From an uncultured Oscillospiraceae bacterium (GTDB lineage: Bacteria; Bacillota; Clostridia; Oscillospirales; Ruminococcaceae), in assembly GCA_900547455.1 (NCBI GenBank), contig URGV01000001.1:62001-126000 (forward strand): a stretch of DNA of 64,000 nucleotides, given 5' to 3'. Shown here one piece after another: positions 44,657-53,903 of this stretch (position 1 is its first letter; each line of letters opens with the position of its first letter). The position numbers and the translations under genes are program-made. Below the pieces are notes generated by a model. That model had not been told where the DNA came from and searched no databases. It was given only the letters and a program-made list of their open reading frames with translations.

Positions 44657-47023
44657 ATGAATCAGCAAATGTTATGTTCCAGATGTAAAAAAAGAATGGC
44701 CGTTGTCTTTATCACCCGGATGGAGGGGGACAAATCGGTCAACGAGGGGCTTTGTTTAAAGTGTGCCAAAGAGCTGAACATCAAGCCGGTGACCGACCTG
44801 ATGGACAAGATGGGTATCACCGACGAGCAGCTGGACGCGATGGATGACCAGATGAACGGTCTGCTGGACAGCTTCGGCGACAGCTTTGATATGGGCGGCG
44901 CGCAGTCGATGCCGTTCATGCAGATGTTCAACATGCCTGCCCAGCGGGGCGAGGAGGATGAGGAAGAAGACGGCGAATACCCGCAGGATGAGCTCGCCGA
45001 TGGACAGATGGAGCCGTATGAGAGCGGCGAGGAACAGGAGTCCCAGATGGGCGGCGCCAGAAATCTTTCGGCTAAGGAGCGCCGCCAGCAGGAGAAGGAA
45101 CGCAAGAAGTATAAATTCCTCAGCGCCCACTGTGAGAACCTGACCCTCAAGGCAAAAGACGGAAAGATCGATCGGATCGTCGGCAGGGACAAGGAGATCG
45201 AGCGCGTCATCCAGATTCTCAACCGCCGCACAAAAAATAATCCCTGCCTGATCGGTGAGCCGGGCGTCGGCAAGACCGCCATCGCCGAGGGCATCGCACA
45301 GAGGCTGGCCGATGGCAACGTCCCGGCTATGCTGCAGGGCAAGGAGTTGTATCTGCTTGATATGACCTCGCTGGTGGCGGGCACCCAGTTCCGCGGACAG
45401 TTTGAAAGCCGCGTCAAGGGCCTGCTGGACGACGTGCGCAAGGTGGGCAACGCAATCCTCTTCATCGACGAGGTGCACAGCCTGGTCGGTGCGGGTGACG
45501 CAGAGGGCTCGATGAACGCTGCCAATATCTTAAAACCGGCCCTCTCCCGTGGCGAGATTCAGGTCATCGGTGCGACCACCTTCGACGAGTACCGCAAACA
45601 CATCGAGAAGGATGCTGCGTTGGAGCGCCGCTTCCAGCCGGTCACCGTCGACCAGCCGACCATTGAGCAGACGGTGGAAATTTTAAAGGGCATCAAAAAA
45701 TACTACGAGGACTTCCACCGCGTCATCGTTACCGACGATATTGCGCGGCGGGCAGTACTCTATTCCGAACGTTACATCAACGACCGCTTCCTGCCAGATA
45801 AGGCAATCGACCTGCTGGACGAGGCCTGCTCCTGTGCCAACCTGCGCAACAAGGTGCTGGCCCAGTACGACGAGTACAACCGTCAGATCGGCGTCTACCA
45901 GCATGTGATCGACAGCGAGGAACAGAAGGAAAAGGACATCGACTACGAAAAACTGGCCGAGAATAAGGCCAAGGTGCTGCAGCTGCAGAGCCAGGCGGAC
46001 AGCATCAAGCAGGAGGCCTTGGGCCAGAAGGTCACCGACGAGGACCTTGCCAAGGTGATCGAGCTGTGGACCGGCATCCCTGCCAGCAAGATTCAGGAGT
46101 CGGAGCTGCAGCGGGTGGCCGGATTGGAGGAGGCGCTGAAGAAGCGAATCATCGGCCAGGACGAGGCGGTGCGCTTGGTCAGCGCGGCGGTTCGCCGTTC
46201 CAGAGTGCAGATCAGCAAAAAGCGCCGCCCGGCTTCCTTTATTTTTGTCGGCCCGACCGGCGTAGGAAAGACCGAGCTGGTCAAGGCGCTGTCGGAGGAG
46301 CTGTTCGACCAGCAGAATCCGCTGATCCGCCTGGATATGTCCGAGTTTATGGAAAAGCACAGCGTGGCCCGCATCATCGGTGCGCCTCCCGGCTATGTCG
46401 GCTACGATGAGGCCGGCCAGCTGACCGAAAAGGTTCGCCGCCGACCGTACTCGGTGGTGCTCTTTGACGAGATCGAAAAGGCGCACCCGGACGTTATGAA
46501 CATCCTGCTGCAGATTCTGGATGAGGGCAAAATCACCGACGCGCAGGGCAGAGTGGTTTCCTTTGAAAGCACCGTCATCGTCATGACCTCCAACTGCGGC
46601 AGCGAGCAGCGGTCCGCTTCGCTGGGCTTCAACAAGACCCCGTCGGACATTGCGCGTGAGCGTGTGATGCAGTCCCTCTCCGAGTTCCTGCGCCCTGAAT
46701 TTTTGGGCAGGGTGGACGAGATTGTTATCTTCAACCAGCTGACCGAGGAGGACTTTGTCAAGATTGCCGCCCTGATGCTGGGCGAGCTCAAGGAGCCGCT
46801 GGCAGACAAGGGCATCACCCTGGTCTGGGAGGACAAGGCGCTGCGTCTGCTGGCACATAAAGCGCATGGCAAGCAGGGCGGCGCGCGCGACCTGCGCCGT
46901 CTGATTCGCAAAGAGGTGGAGGATAAAATCTGTTCGCTTCTGGTGGACCGCTATCAGAACCAGCCTGCCGGCATCAGCATCGGCGCAGAGGATGACAAGG
47001 TTGTTCTGCACGTGCTGGATTAA
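44657..47023 (+). CDS. ClpE-like AAA+ unfoldase with N-terminal zinc finger
   Basis: 788 residues. In place of the Clp N-domain it has a zinc finger (C7-x2-C10 and C33-x2-C36), an acidic linker (about 95-130) and then two AAA+ modules: Walker A GEPGVGKT (200-207), Walker B ILFIDE (about 267), Walker A GPTGVGKT (near 531), Walker B VLFDEIEKAHPD (near 600). SLGFN (near 654) matches the LGF loop that docks on ClpP, so it likely feeds ClpP. No CtsR gene or heptad repeat is seen. The ribosome site is unclear: AAAGGA lies 14-15 nt before ATG 44657. Confidence 0.9.
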   Translation: MNQQMLCSRCKKRMAVVFITRMEGDKSVNEGLCLKCAKELNIKPVTDLMDKMGITDEQLDAMDDQMNGLLDSFGDSFDMGGAQSMPFMQMFNMPAQRGEEDEEEDGEYPQDELADGQMEPYESGEEQESQMGGARNLSAKERRQQEKERKKYKFLSAHCENLTLKAKDGKIDRIVGRDKEIERVIQILNRRTKNNPCLIGEPGVGKTAIAEGIAQRLADGNVPAMLQGKELYLLDMTSLVAGTQFRGQFESRVKGLLDDVRKVGNAILFIDEVHSLVGAGDAEGSMNAANILKPALSRGEIQVIGATTFDEYRKHIEKDAALERRFQPVTVDQPTIEQTVEILKGIKKYYEDFHRVIVTDDIARRAVLYSERYINDRFLPDKAIDLLDEACSCANLRNKVLAQYDEYNRQIGVYQHVIDSEEQKEKDIDYEKLAENKAKVLQLQSQADSIKQEALGQKVTDEDLAKVIELWTGIPASKIQESELQRVAGLEEALKKRIIGQDEAVRLVSAAVRRSRVQISKKRRPASFIFVGPTGVGKTELVKALSEELFDQQNPLIRLDMSEFMEKHSVARIIGAPPGYVGYDEAGQLTEKVRRRPYSVVLFDEIEKAHPDVMNILLQILDEGKITDAQGRVVSFESTVIVMTSNCGSEQRSASLGFNKTPSDIARERVMQSLSEFLRPEFLGRVDEIVIFNQLTEEDFVKIAALMLGELKEPLADKGITLVWEDKALRLLAHKAHGKQGGARDLRRLIRKEVEDKICSLLVDRYQNQPAGISIGAEDDKVVLHVLD

Positions 47024-47042
47024 AGGGGCCGGAAAGCTGACT

Positions 47043-47080
47043 GAAAGATGGACCTTTTTGGAAAGGTCCATCTTTTTTTG
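47043..47080 (+). terminator. Terminator of the clpE-like gene
   Basis: AAAGATGGACCTTT and AAAGGTCCATCTTT form a perfect stem followed by TTTTT. Confidence 0.9.
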
Positions 47081-47159
47081 TACTCACGCATTTTTGTGTT
47101 GTCACACAAAGGCAAATTTGGAATAAACTATGAAAATTCTTAAAAAAGAGAGCTAGAAC

Positions 47160-47188
47160 TTGACAGGTGTAGACAATTGTGATATCCT
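47160..47188 (+). promoter_or_regulatory. Promoter of the three-gene ABC operon
   Basis: TTGACA (47160-47165), a 17-bp spacer and TATCCT (47183-47188), about 50 bp before the ATPase start. Confidence 0.6.
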
Positions 47189-47238
47189 GATTTTGTTATT
47201 ATATCAAGGGAATATTTTCCCGGCAAGGAGGACGCTGG

Positions 47239-48123
47239 ATGGCGGCGATCATCAAAATCGAAAACCTGTATAAGGTCTATCCGGTGGGAAAAGAAAAGGT
47301 GGTTGCGCTGGGCGGCATCAATCTGGAAATTGAGAAAGGCCAGATCTGCTGCATCCTGGGCACCTCCGGTTCCGGCAAGTCCACCCTGCTCAATCAGTTG
47401 GCGGGCCTGGAAAAACCGAGCAAGGGCCGTGTGCTGATCGGCGGAGTCAACATCTCCACCCTGTCAGAGGGCCAGCTTGCAAAGTTCAGGCAGAAAAATG
47501 TCGGCTTTATCTTCCAGTCCTACAACCTGCTGCAATCCTACAGCGCGCTGGAAAATGTGGCGATGCCGCTGATGTTTCGGGGCATCCCCAAAAGCATCCG
47601 CAACCGGCGAGCCAAGCAGATTCTCAAACAGGTGGGACTGGGCGGGCGCATGCGCCACAAGCCTTCGCAGATGTCCGGTGGACAGCAGCAGCGCGTCGGC
47701 ATTGCAAGGGCGTTTGTGGCAAAGCCGAAAATTGTCTTTGCCGACGAGCCGACCGGCAACCTGGACACCCGGACCACCAAGGAGGTCATGGAGCTGATGG
47801 TGCGGCTCTGCCGGAAAAACAAGCAAACCCTGGTGCTGGTCACCCACGACCGGGAACTGGCGCTGTATGCCGACCGCATCATTACCCTGATCGACGGCAA
47901 GGTGGTGGACGACCGTCCAAACCAGTCGATTGCGCAGGGCCTGACAGAGGAGAAGGCAGAGCAGGAGGGAGAAGCGCAGCAGGAATCGGTGGCACAGCAG
48001 CTGCTTCCGGATGAACTGCAGCAGCCGGCGGCGGTTTTGGCCGCGCCGGAAAAACAACCGGATCCACCCAAAAAGGAAGAGGACAACCAGACACAAACGG
48101 AAAGGGAAGTTGAGGAGAAATAA
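47239..48123 (+). CDS. ABC transporter ATPase, MacB/LolD type, with acidic tail
   Basis: 294 residues. Walker A GTSGSGKST (41-49), signature MSGGQQQR (near 146), Walker B IVFADEP (near 165) and the H-loop VTHD are intact. The first 225 residues match the MacB/LolD/FtsE group. The remaining 65 residues are a Gln/Glu/Pro-rich tail that such ATPases normally lack. GGCAAGGAGGACG is the ribosome site. Its stop overlaps the next start (TAATG), so the three genes are translated together. Confidence 0.92.
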   Translation: MAAIIKIENLYKVYPVGKEKVVALGGINLEIEKGQICCILGTSGSGKSTLLNQLAGLEKPSKGRVLIGGVNISTLSEGQLAKFRQKNVGFIFQSYNLLQSYSALENVAMPLMFRGIPKSIRNRRAKQILKQVGLGGRMRHKPSQMSGGQQQRVGIARAFVAKPKIVFADEPTGNLDTRTTKEVMELMVRLCRKNKQTLVLVTHDRELALYADRIITLIDGKVVDDRPNQSIAQGLTEEKAEQEGEAQQESVAQQLLPDELQQPAAVLAAPEKQPDPPKKEEDNQTQTEREVEEK

Positions 48124-49985
48124 TGAAACAGAAGACATTTGTACGGGCAGTATGCCTGCTGTTGGCAGTGTTGATGGTGATGGGCGTGATGGTAAGCGCA
48201 CTTTCTACCCTCTCAAGTGCTGCCGTAATCAAAAAGAAAAATTCGGTGCATACCGCCCGCCAGCCGGATCTGACCTTTTATGATCTGGAGGGCAACGTAT
48301 TGGGAACCTTTTCTCATGCGGCAAGCTCCGACCTCATCGGCTTTAACGGTACCCGCGTCATCTATATCGACGAGAACGGGGAGGAGGTTGAGACAAACTA
48401 TGGCCGCGTGGATGTCACCCTGCACCTGTGCGATGGCACTGGCAAATATTCCGAGATGACCACCACCCGTGAAAATTCCTATTACGTCAAATATAACATG
48501 GGCTCCTCGACAGGTGAGGCGTTCTCCAACCGCATCACCTGCTCGAAAGGGGAGGACGACACCATCAATCTGGATGTCGAACTGCCCAACGTGGTGTTCC
48601 GCGACTCCAACGAGATGAAGATGAACATTATCTATCAGTACCCGTATCAGCGCAAATCTGCTACCGGCAAGACCAGCAGCTATATCCGCACCCGGACCGA
48701 GACCCTGACCTTTGCTTTCAGCAAGGCCAAGATCGACCTGACCGTCACCAAGCCCAAGAAGAACACGGTCACCACCGACAGCAACACCGGCTCGGCGCCA
48801 AGCTCCGGCTATGGGGACAAGGATCAGCTGGATAAAGACAAGACCCTTTCTGGAACAGTCAGTGTCATGCAGACTTTAGATAAAGATGGTAATCTCATTT
48901 CCAAGAGCGAAGTGCAGGATGGGGAAAACACAGACCAGGGTCAGAACAATGGAGACAACAACAACGGCCAGAACAATGGGGACAGCAATGGAGGACAAAA
49001 TAATGGCGGCTCCACGACGGATCCGAACACCGGCGGCGATACCGGCACGGACGGCGGCACCGACCAGCCTTCCAGCGCCCTGTTCGAGACCCCGTATCTG
49101 CTGCTGCAGGAATATTCTACCGGCAGCGGCCAGGTGGCAGCGGGCAGCGAGTTTAACCTCAGTTTCACCTGCCGCAACACCAGCCAGCAGATTGACCTGG
49201 AAAACATTATTGTCAAGGTCGCTCCCGGCGAGGGCCTGCAGGTAGTGGATAGCACCAATGTCTTTTACCTGCCTATCATCAACAAAAATGATACCTTTGA
49301 CAAGGAGGTTCGGATCGCGGCGCTCACCAATGCGGAAGCGGGCTCCCACCCGATCGATATCACCTTTACCTATGAGTATGTGATGGGCGGCGTCCGCCAG
49401 AAGGGCGAGATGACCCAGCAGATTTCGGTCGAGACCATCCAGCCCGACCGCTTCAGCGTTGATCCGGTCTCCGATCTGCTGGAAAGCTCGGTCGGCGAGG
49501 AAATCTATATCACCAGCAAATATGTCAACAAGAGCCGCGGCGATATCTACAACCTCTCAGCGACACTGGTCGGTGACTTTAACGGCGCGGGCCAGGTGGA
49601 GCACGTCGGCAATGTGGCCGCAGGCGTTTCGGGAGAGATCGAGTTCTCTTTCACCCCCGATACCGCAGGAACACTGGCAGGAGAAATTGCCTATACCTAT
49701 GAGGACGCTGCCGGCAGCGTGCGCAGCGTCAGCGTGCCGTTTTCCACCACCATTCTGGAAGCGCCGGCCGACGACATGATGACCGGAATGGACATGAACT
49801 TTGATGAGACGGTAGAGCCGGAGGTCCCGGAGCAGTCCTTCTGGGACAAGCTGAAGGACCCAAACAGCTGGCAGATGTGGGCTGCTGTTGGCGGCGTATG
49901 TCTGGTAGTGGTCATTATCATTGTGACCGTAATCAAGAGAAAGAAGGCTGCGGCAGAATTCGAGGACGACGATGAGACTGTTTGA
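48123..49985 (+). CDS. Secreted, membrane-anchored COG1361-like protein of ABC operon
   Basis: 620 residues. A signal peptide (about 1-30, AVCLLLAVLMVMGVMVSALS) leads into a beta-rich domain. Then comes an Asn/Gly/Asp/Gln spacer (about 261-316) and two Ig-like CARDB/COG1361 domains (NLSFTCRNTSQQIDLENIIV and later EIYITSKYVNKSRGD). A C-terminal membrane helix (about 583-605) with KRKKAAAEFEDDDE inside ends it. It lies between an ATPase and an FtsX-type permease, the place that MacA fills in MacAB. Role as the extracellular partner is an inference. Confidence 0.75.
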   Translation: MKQKTFVRAVCLLLAVLMVMGVMVSALSTLSSAAVIKKKNSVHTARQPDLTFYDLEGNVLGTFSHAASSDLIGFNGTRVIYIDENGEEVETNYGRVDVTLHLCDGTGKYSEMTTTRENSYYVKYNMGSSTGEAFSNRITCSKGEDDTINLDVELPNVVFRDSNEMKMNIIYQYPYQRKSATGKTSSYIRTRTETLTFAFSKAKIDLTVTKPKKNTVTTDSNTGSAPSSGYGDKDQLDKDKTLSGTVSVMQTLDKDGNLISKSEVQDGENTDQGQNNGDNNNGQNNGDSNGGQNNGGSTTDPNTGGDTGTDGGTDQPSSALFETPYLLLQEYSTGSGQVAAGSEFNLSFTCRNTSQQIDLENIIVKVAPGEGLQVVDSTNVFYLPIINKNDTFDKEVRIAALTNAEAGSHPIDITFTYEYVMGGVRQKGEMTQQISVETIQPDRFSVDPVSDLLESSVGEEIYITSKYVNKSRGDIYNLSATLVGDFNGAGQVEHVGNVAAGVSGEIEFSFTPDTAGTLAGEIAYTYEDAAGSVRSVSVPFSTTILEAPADDMMTGMDMNFDETVEPEVPEQSFWDKLKDPNSWQMWAAVGGVCLVVVIIIVTVIKRKKAAAEFEDDDETV

Positions 49986-51399
49986 TTTGATTTCAATGAC
50001 GCTGCGAAACCTTTTGCGGCGCAAGGCCAGGACGCTGCTCACCATGATGGGCGTCGTGGTGGGCACCTGTGCCATTGTGGTCATGGTCTCGCTGGGTCTG
50101 GCGATGACAAAATCGATGGAGGAATCGCTGGCGCAGATGGGCGACCTGACCCAGATCACCATCCAGAATTACGGTAATTCAAAGGACAAACCGGAGCTCA
50201 ACGACGCCGTGCTCAGCCAGATTATGCAGCTGGAAGGTGTGGTGGCAGTGACCCCCTTTGCAGATGCCCCCTGGATGAATATGAGCATCGTCTCGGGCCG
50301 CAACGACAAGTACAAGATGTCAATGTACAGCGTCATGGGCGTCTACTCCGAGGCGCTGTCAAACTTTGGTTATAAGGCGGAAAAGGGGGAGCTGCTGACA
50401 GCAAGCACCAACCTTAAAAAGGAGGTCAACATCCTTTTTGGCAATCAGTCCGCCTATGATTTTGAAGATACCAAGCGCAGCTGGCGCAACAATCGGGTCA
50501 GCGCCATCCCGGACGAGAACGGCAACATGCCTGACCCGTTTGTGGACCCGCTCAACGACAAGATGACCCTGCAGCTGGAATCGCAGGAATCTGACGAAAA
50601 TGGCAATCCCAAATATCCCGCGATTACCCGGGACGTCAATGTGACCGGCATTCTGGTGGCGGATTCCAGTGTGGGATACGAAACCTCCTACTACTGCTTT
50701 ATGGATATCAAAGATTTGCGGGAGCTGTATAAGGAGTACAAGCGGGTCAACAAAATCCGCGACGACAAAAACCAGAACAGCGGCAACACCAACACGCTGG
50801 AAAATTACAGCCAGGTCAAGGTGAAGGTGTCGGACATCGACCTGGTGTCCCAGGTGGACCAGGCAATCAAGGATATGGGCTACGACACCTACTCGCTGGA
50901 ATCGGTGCGCGAGCCGATGCAGAAGCAGATGCAGCAACAACAGCTGTTTTTGGGCAGCCTGGCGGCCATCTCTCTGCTGGTAGCGGCGATCGGCATCACC
51001 AATACGATGATTATGTCCATCTATGAGCGTACCCGGGAAATCGGCGTCATGAAGGTGCTGGGGTGCAGAATCGGCAACATCCGCGCCGTCTTTTTGATGG
51101 AGGCGGGGCTGATCGGCTTTTGCGGAGGGCTGGCAGGTGTCGGCATCAGCATCGGCATTTCCAAGCTGCTCAACCACCTTTCCATGAGCGGCGGCCTCAG
51201 CGGGGAAAATGGAAATTTCCTGACCAGCCTCATGGGCGGCATGGGCTCGATGACTACCGGTGCCGAGCTCTCCATCATCCCGCCGTGGCTGATGGCGGCA
51301 GCGATCGTTTTCGCGACAATAATCGGATTGGTGTCCGGTTTTTACCCGGCGAACAGGGCGGTTAAAATTTCCGCGCTGGAAGCCATCAAGCACGAATAA
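49972..51399 (+). CDS. MacB/FtsX-type ABC permease
   Basis: 475 residues. Membrane helix 1 (about 20-43) follows SMTLRNLLRRKARTLLTMMG. A large outer domain (about 44-320) is next, then three helices, with IYERTREIGVMKVLGC in the cytoplasmic loop and GFYPANRAVKISALEAIKHE at the end, which are family hallmarks. Such permeases do not pass substrate through the membrane but transmit force to outer partners. It overlaps the previous gene by 14 nt. Confidence 0.93.
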   Translation: MRLFDLISMTLRNLLRRKARTLLTMMGVVVGTCAIVVMVSLGLAMTKSMEESLAQMGDLTQITIQNYGNSKDKPELNDAVLSQIMQLEGVVAVTPFADAPWMNMSIVSGRNDKYKMSMYSVMGVYSEALSNFGYKAEKGELLTASTNLKKEVNILFGNQSAYDFEDTKRSWRNNRVSAIPDENGNMPDPFVDPLNDKMTLQLESQESDENGNPKYPAITRDVNVTGILVADSSVGYETSYYCFMDIKDLRELYKEYKRVNKIRDDKNQNSGNTNTLENYSQVKVKVSDIDLVSQVDQAIKDMGYDTYSLESVREPMQKQMQQQQLFLGSLAAISLLVAAIGITNTMIMSIYERTREIGVMKVLGCRIGNIRAVFLMEAGLIGFCGGLAGVGISIGISKLLNHLSMSGGLSGENGNFLTSLMGGMGSMTTGAELSIIPPWLMAAAIVFATIIGLVSGFYPANRAVKISALEAIKHE

Positions 51400-51406
51400 G
51401 GTATAA

Positions 51407-51449
51407 AAGGAAGGAGGCTGTTTTGATGAGGCAGCCTCCTTTGCTTTTG
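51407..51449 (+). terminator. Terminator of the three-gene ABC operon
   Basis: AAGGAGGCTG and CAGCCTCCTT pair around TTTTGATGAGG and are followed by TGCTTTT. Confidence 0.85.
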
Positions 51450-51457
51450 TGCAGCTC

Positions 51458-51486
51458 TTTACAGGAATCGTTGCAGGAAGTATAAT
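51458..51486 (+). promoter_or_regulatory. Promoter of the reductase-VOC-cca-merR run
   Basis: TTTACA (51458-51463), a 17-bp spacer and TATAAT (51481-51486). Confidence 0.65.
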
Positions 51487-51520
51487 GATAGTAAAAAAGG
51501 CGATTGGGAGGGAAGAAAGG

Positions 51521-52348
51521 ATGAAACGTCTGCTCATTTTGGGGGCCAGCGGCCACATCGGCGGCTATCTGTTCAGACAATTTTGGGAGGATGGCTGCAC
51601 CGTATTTGGTACGAGCAAGACACCGGAGCGCTGCAGCGCGCAACAAGGGATGCTGTTCTATTCGTTGGAGAAGGGGGAGGAAGCCCTGCAATCTGTCTTG
51701 GATGCGGCAAAACCGGAGGTTGTTATTTCCTGCCTGCGCGGGGATTTTGCACAGCAGCTGGAGGCGCACCGATTCCTTGCGGACTATCTGCGGGAGCGTC
51801 CGGGGACAAAACTTGTTTACCTGTCGACGGCAAATGTCTTTGACGCCCTGAACGAGACGCCCCATATCGAAACCGACCCGCCGCAGGCGCAGAGCGAATA
51901 CGGCCGCTTTAAGATTGCTTGTGAGCAGATGCTGACCGAGCGGTTGGGAGAGCAGCTGCTCATCCTTCGCCTGCCGATTGTCTGGGGGAAAAACTGTCCT
52001 CGCCTGCAGATACTAAAAGGGGAGATCAGCCGGGGCGAAAAGGTGGTGCTCTACCGCGACATTTCGCTCAACTTCACCACCGACCGGCAGATCGGCCAAT
52101 GGCTGCGCTTTTTGCTGGAAGAAAAGGTGAGCGGGATTGTTCACGTTGGGACCAAAGACGTCTGCAGCTATGCCAATTTTTATCGTGCGCTGATCGACCG
52201 GCTGGGTCTGGAGGGGGCACAGTTCGATATTAGGACCGAGCCGCAGCCGGAGTATCTGGCGGTACTGCCGCACCGCAGCGAGATCCCGCAGCAGCTGCAG
52301 ATGAAAGTGGAGGAAATACTCGAAGAAGTGGTTTTGATGAACCGATAA
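51521..52348 (+). CDS. RmlD-like NAD(P)-dependent epimerase/reductase
   Basis: 275 residues. The N-terminal Rossmann motif is LILGASGHIGGYL (G-x2-G-x2-G), followed by VVISCLRGDF, YLSTANVFD and a Y-x3-K catalytic pair in YGRFKIACEQML. This is the extended short-chain dehydrogenase fold, closest to RmlD-type dTDP-4-dehydrorhamnose reductases, but no rhamnose genes are near, so the substrate is open. ATG 51521 follows GGGAGG by 8 nt. The VOC gene follows 18 nt later. Confidence 0.8.
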   Translation: MKRLLILGASGHIGGYLFRQFWEDGCTVFGTSKTPERCSAQQGMLFYSLEKGEEALQSVLDAAKPEVVISCLRGDFAQQLEAHRFLADYLRERPGTKLVYLSTANVFDALNETPHIETDPPQAQSEYGRFKIACEQMLTERLGEQLLILRLPIVWGKNCPRLQILKGEISRGEKVVLYRDISLNFTTDRQIGQWLRFLLEEKVSGIVHVGTKDVCSYANFYRALIDRLGLEGAQFDIRTEPQPEYLAVLPHRSEIPQQLQMKVEEILEEVVLMNR

Positions 52349-52365
52349 GAGAAGGAGGAATAACC

Positions 52366-52731
52366 GTGATCGAATCGTGCATCACCTTTTTGCCGGTGAG
52401 CAACCTGGAAAAGACAGTCCAATTTTATACCGAGGTGGTTGGACTGACCGTTTGGAAGGACATGGGAAGCTGTGTCATCTTCGACTGCGGGAAGGGGTAC
52501 TGGGGATTTTGCCAATACAATGACGGGCGGCCGCTTGCGACCGGCACCTGCATGTCCCTAAACTGTGGGAGCTGCGCCGAGGTCGACGAGCAGTATCGCC
52601 GTCTGACCGCGTTGGGTATTCAGACCCAGGGCCAGCCAAAGCGCCACGCGATCTTCCCGGTCTACTCCTTCTTCTTTGCCGACCCGGACGGGTACCTGCT
52701 GGAGTTCCAAAAGATTGTCGATGCAGAGTAA
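52366..52731 (+). CDS. VOC (glyoxalase/bleomycin-resistance) family protein
   Basis: 121 residues, one VOC domain: FLPVSNLEKTVQFYTEVVGLTVW at the start and FFFADPDGYLLEFQK at the end, the usual metal-site strands (Glu near the end). VOC proteins include glyoxalases, dioxygenases and antibiotic-binding proteins; the function here is unknown. GTG 52366 follows GAAGGAGGAATAA. It overlaps cca by 11 nt. Confidence 0.82.
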   Translation: MIESCITFLPVSNLEKTVQFYTEVVGLTVWKDMGSCVIFDCGKGYWGFCQYNDGRPLATGTCMSLNCGSCAEVDEQYRRLTALGIQTQGQPKRHAIFPVYSFFFADPDGYLLEFQKIVDAE

Positions 52732-53893
52732 GATTGTGGTTCCACCCGAGCCGCTTGAGCTGATGGGGCGCCTGGAAGCGGCGGGGGAGGAATGCTGGGT
52801 GGTCGGCGGCTGCGTGCGGGACAGCCTGCGCGGCGTACGGCCGGCTGACTGGGATATGACCACCAGCGCCGCCCCGGAGAGGATGCTGCAAATCTTTGCG
52901 GGAGAGCACCTGATCACCGCCGGCCTGCGGCATGGGACGGTGGGGGTGGTGCGGCAAGGAAGGGTGTATGAGATCACCACCTACCGGGAAGAGAGCGGAA
53001 CGCTCGATCACCGCCATCCCGACCAACTCTTTTTTACAAAGGATGTACAGGACGACCTGGCACGCCGGGATTTCACCGTCAACGCGATGGCCTATCACCC
53101 GCAGCGCGGCTTGCTCGACTGCTTTGGCGGGGAGCAGGACCTGCGTCGGGGAATTATTCGCTGTGTCGGGCAGCCTGCCCTGCGCTTTACAGAGGATGCG
53201 CTGCGCATCCTGCGCGCCCTACGGTTTGTGGCGGTGTTGGGATTTTCCCTGGAGGAGCAAACAGTACTTGCCGCACAGCAAAAGGCGGAACTCTTGCAGA
53301 ATATCTCCGCCGAGCGCATCTGGAGCGAGCTGCAAAAGCTGCTGGAAGCGCCCTTTGCACCCAAGGCCCTGTCGATCTGCCCGGTGGTTTGGCGGCAGCT
53401 TTTTCCGGAGCTGCAGTGGGGAGAGAAGGTTTTCCTCAAAGCGCTCCCGGCGGATGCTGCGCTGCGTCTGATCTGGCTGTACTGCCGGCAGGAACAGAAT
53501 CCGCAGCCGGCCTTTTTGCGGCTGCGAACTTCCCGGCAGGATCAGCAGCGGGCAGCGGCGCTCTGGGCTCTGTGGCAGAGAAAGCCAAAAAGTGCCGTGC
53601 AACTGCGATATGCCCTGCGGGATTTTGGCCTGCAGCGGGTGGAAGAATACCGGCTGCTGTGTGACATCGACCCTGCCGAATGGCAGCGGGCAAAACAGGG
53701 CTGTTGGGAACTGCGCCAGCTTTCGATAGATGGCAAGCAGCTAATCGAACTGGGGTGCCCGAAGGGCAAAGCGGTGGGCGAGCTGCTCGGGCAGCTTTTG
53801 TCCCTTTGCATCGAAGGAAAGCTGGAAAACACTTCCTGTGCGCTGCAATTAGAAGCCCGTCGCAGAATAAAGGCCCAATTTTCAAAAGGATAG
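52721..53893 (+). CDS. cca: CCA-adding tRNA nucleotidyltransferase
   Basis: 390 residues. VVGGCVRDSLRGVRPADWDM holds the catalytic D-x-D-like residues. The conserved HGTVGVV, RRDFTVNAMAYHP and RFTEDALRILRALRF segments follow, with a helical C-terminal half. It adds or repairs the CCA end of tRNAs. ATG 52721 gives the family N-terminus and overlaps the VOC stop; no good ribosome site is seen, so coupled translation is likely. Confidence 0.94.
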   Translation: MQSKIVVPPEPLELMGRLEAAGEECWVVGGCVRDSLRGVRPADWDMTTSAAPERMLQIFAGEHLITAGLRHGTVGVVRQGRVYEITTYREESGTLDHRHPDQLFFTKDVQDDLARRDFTVNAMAYHPQRGLLDCFGGEQDLRRGIIRCVGQPALRFTEDALRILRALRFVAVLGFSLEEQTVLAAQQKAELLQNISAERIWSELQKLLEAPFAPKALSICPVVWRQLFPELQWGEKVFLKALPADAALRLIWLYCRQEQNPQPAFLRLRTSRQDQQRAAALWALWQRKPKSAVQLRYALRDFGLQRVEEYRLLCDIDPAEWQRAKQGCWELRQLSIDGKQLIELGCPKGKAVGELLGQLLSLCIEGKLENTSCALQLEARRRIKAQFSKG

Positions 53894-53903
53894 GAGGAAA
53901 CGG

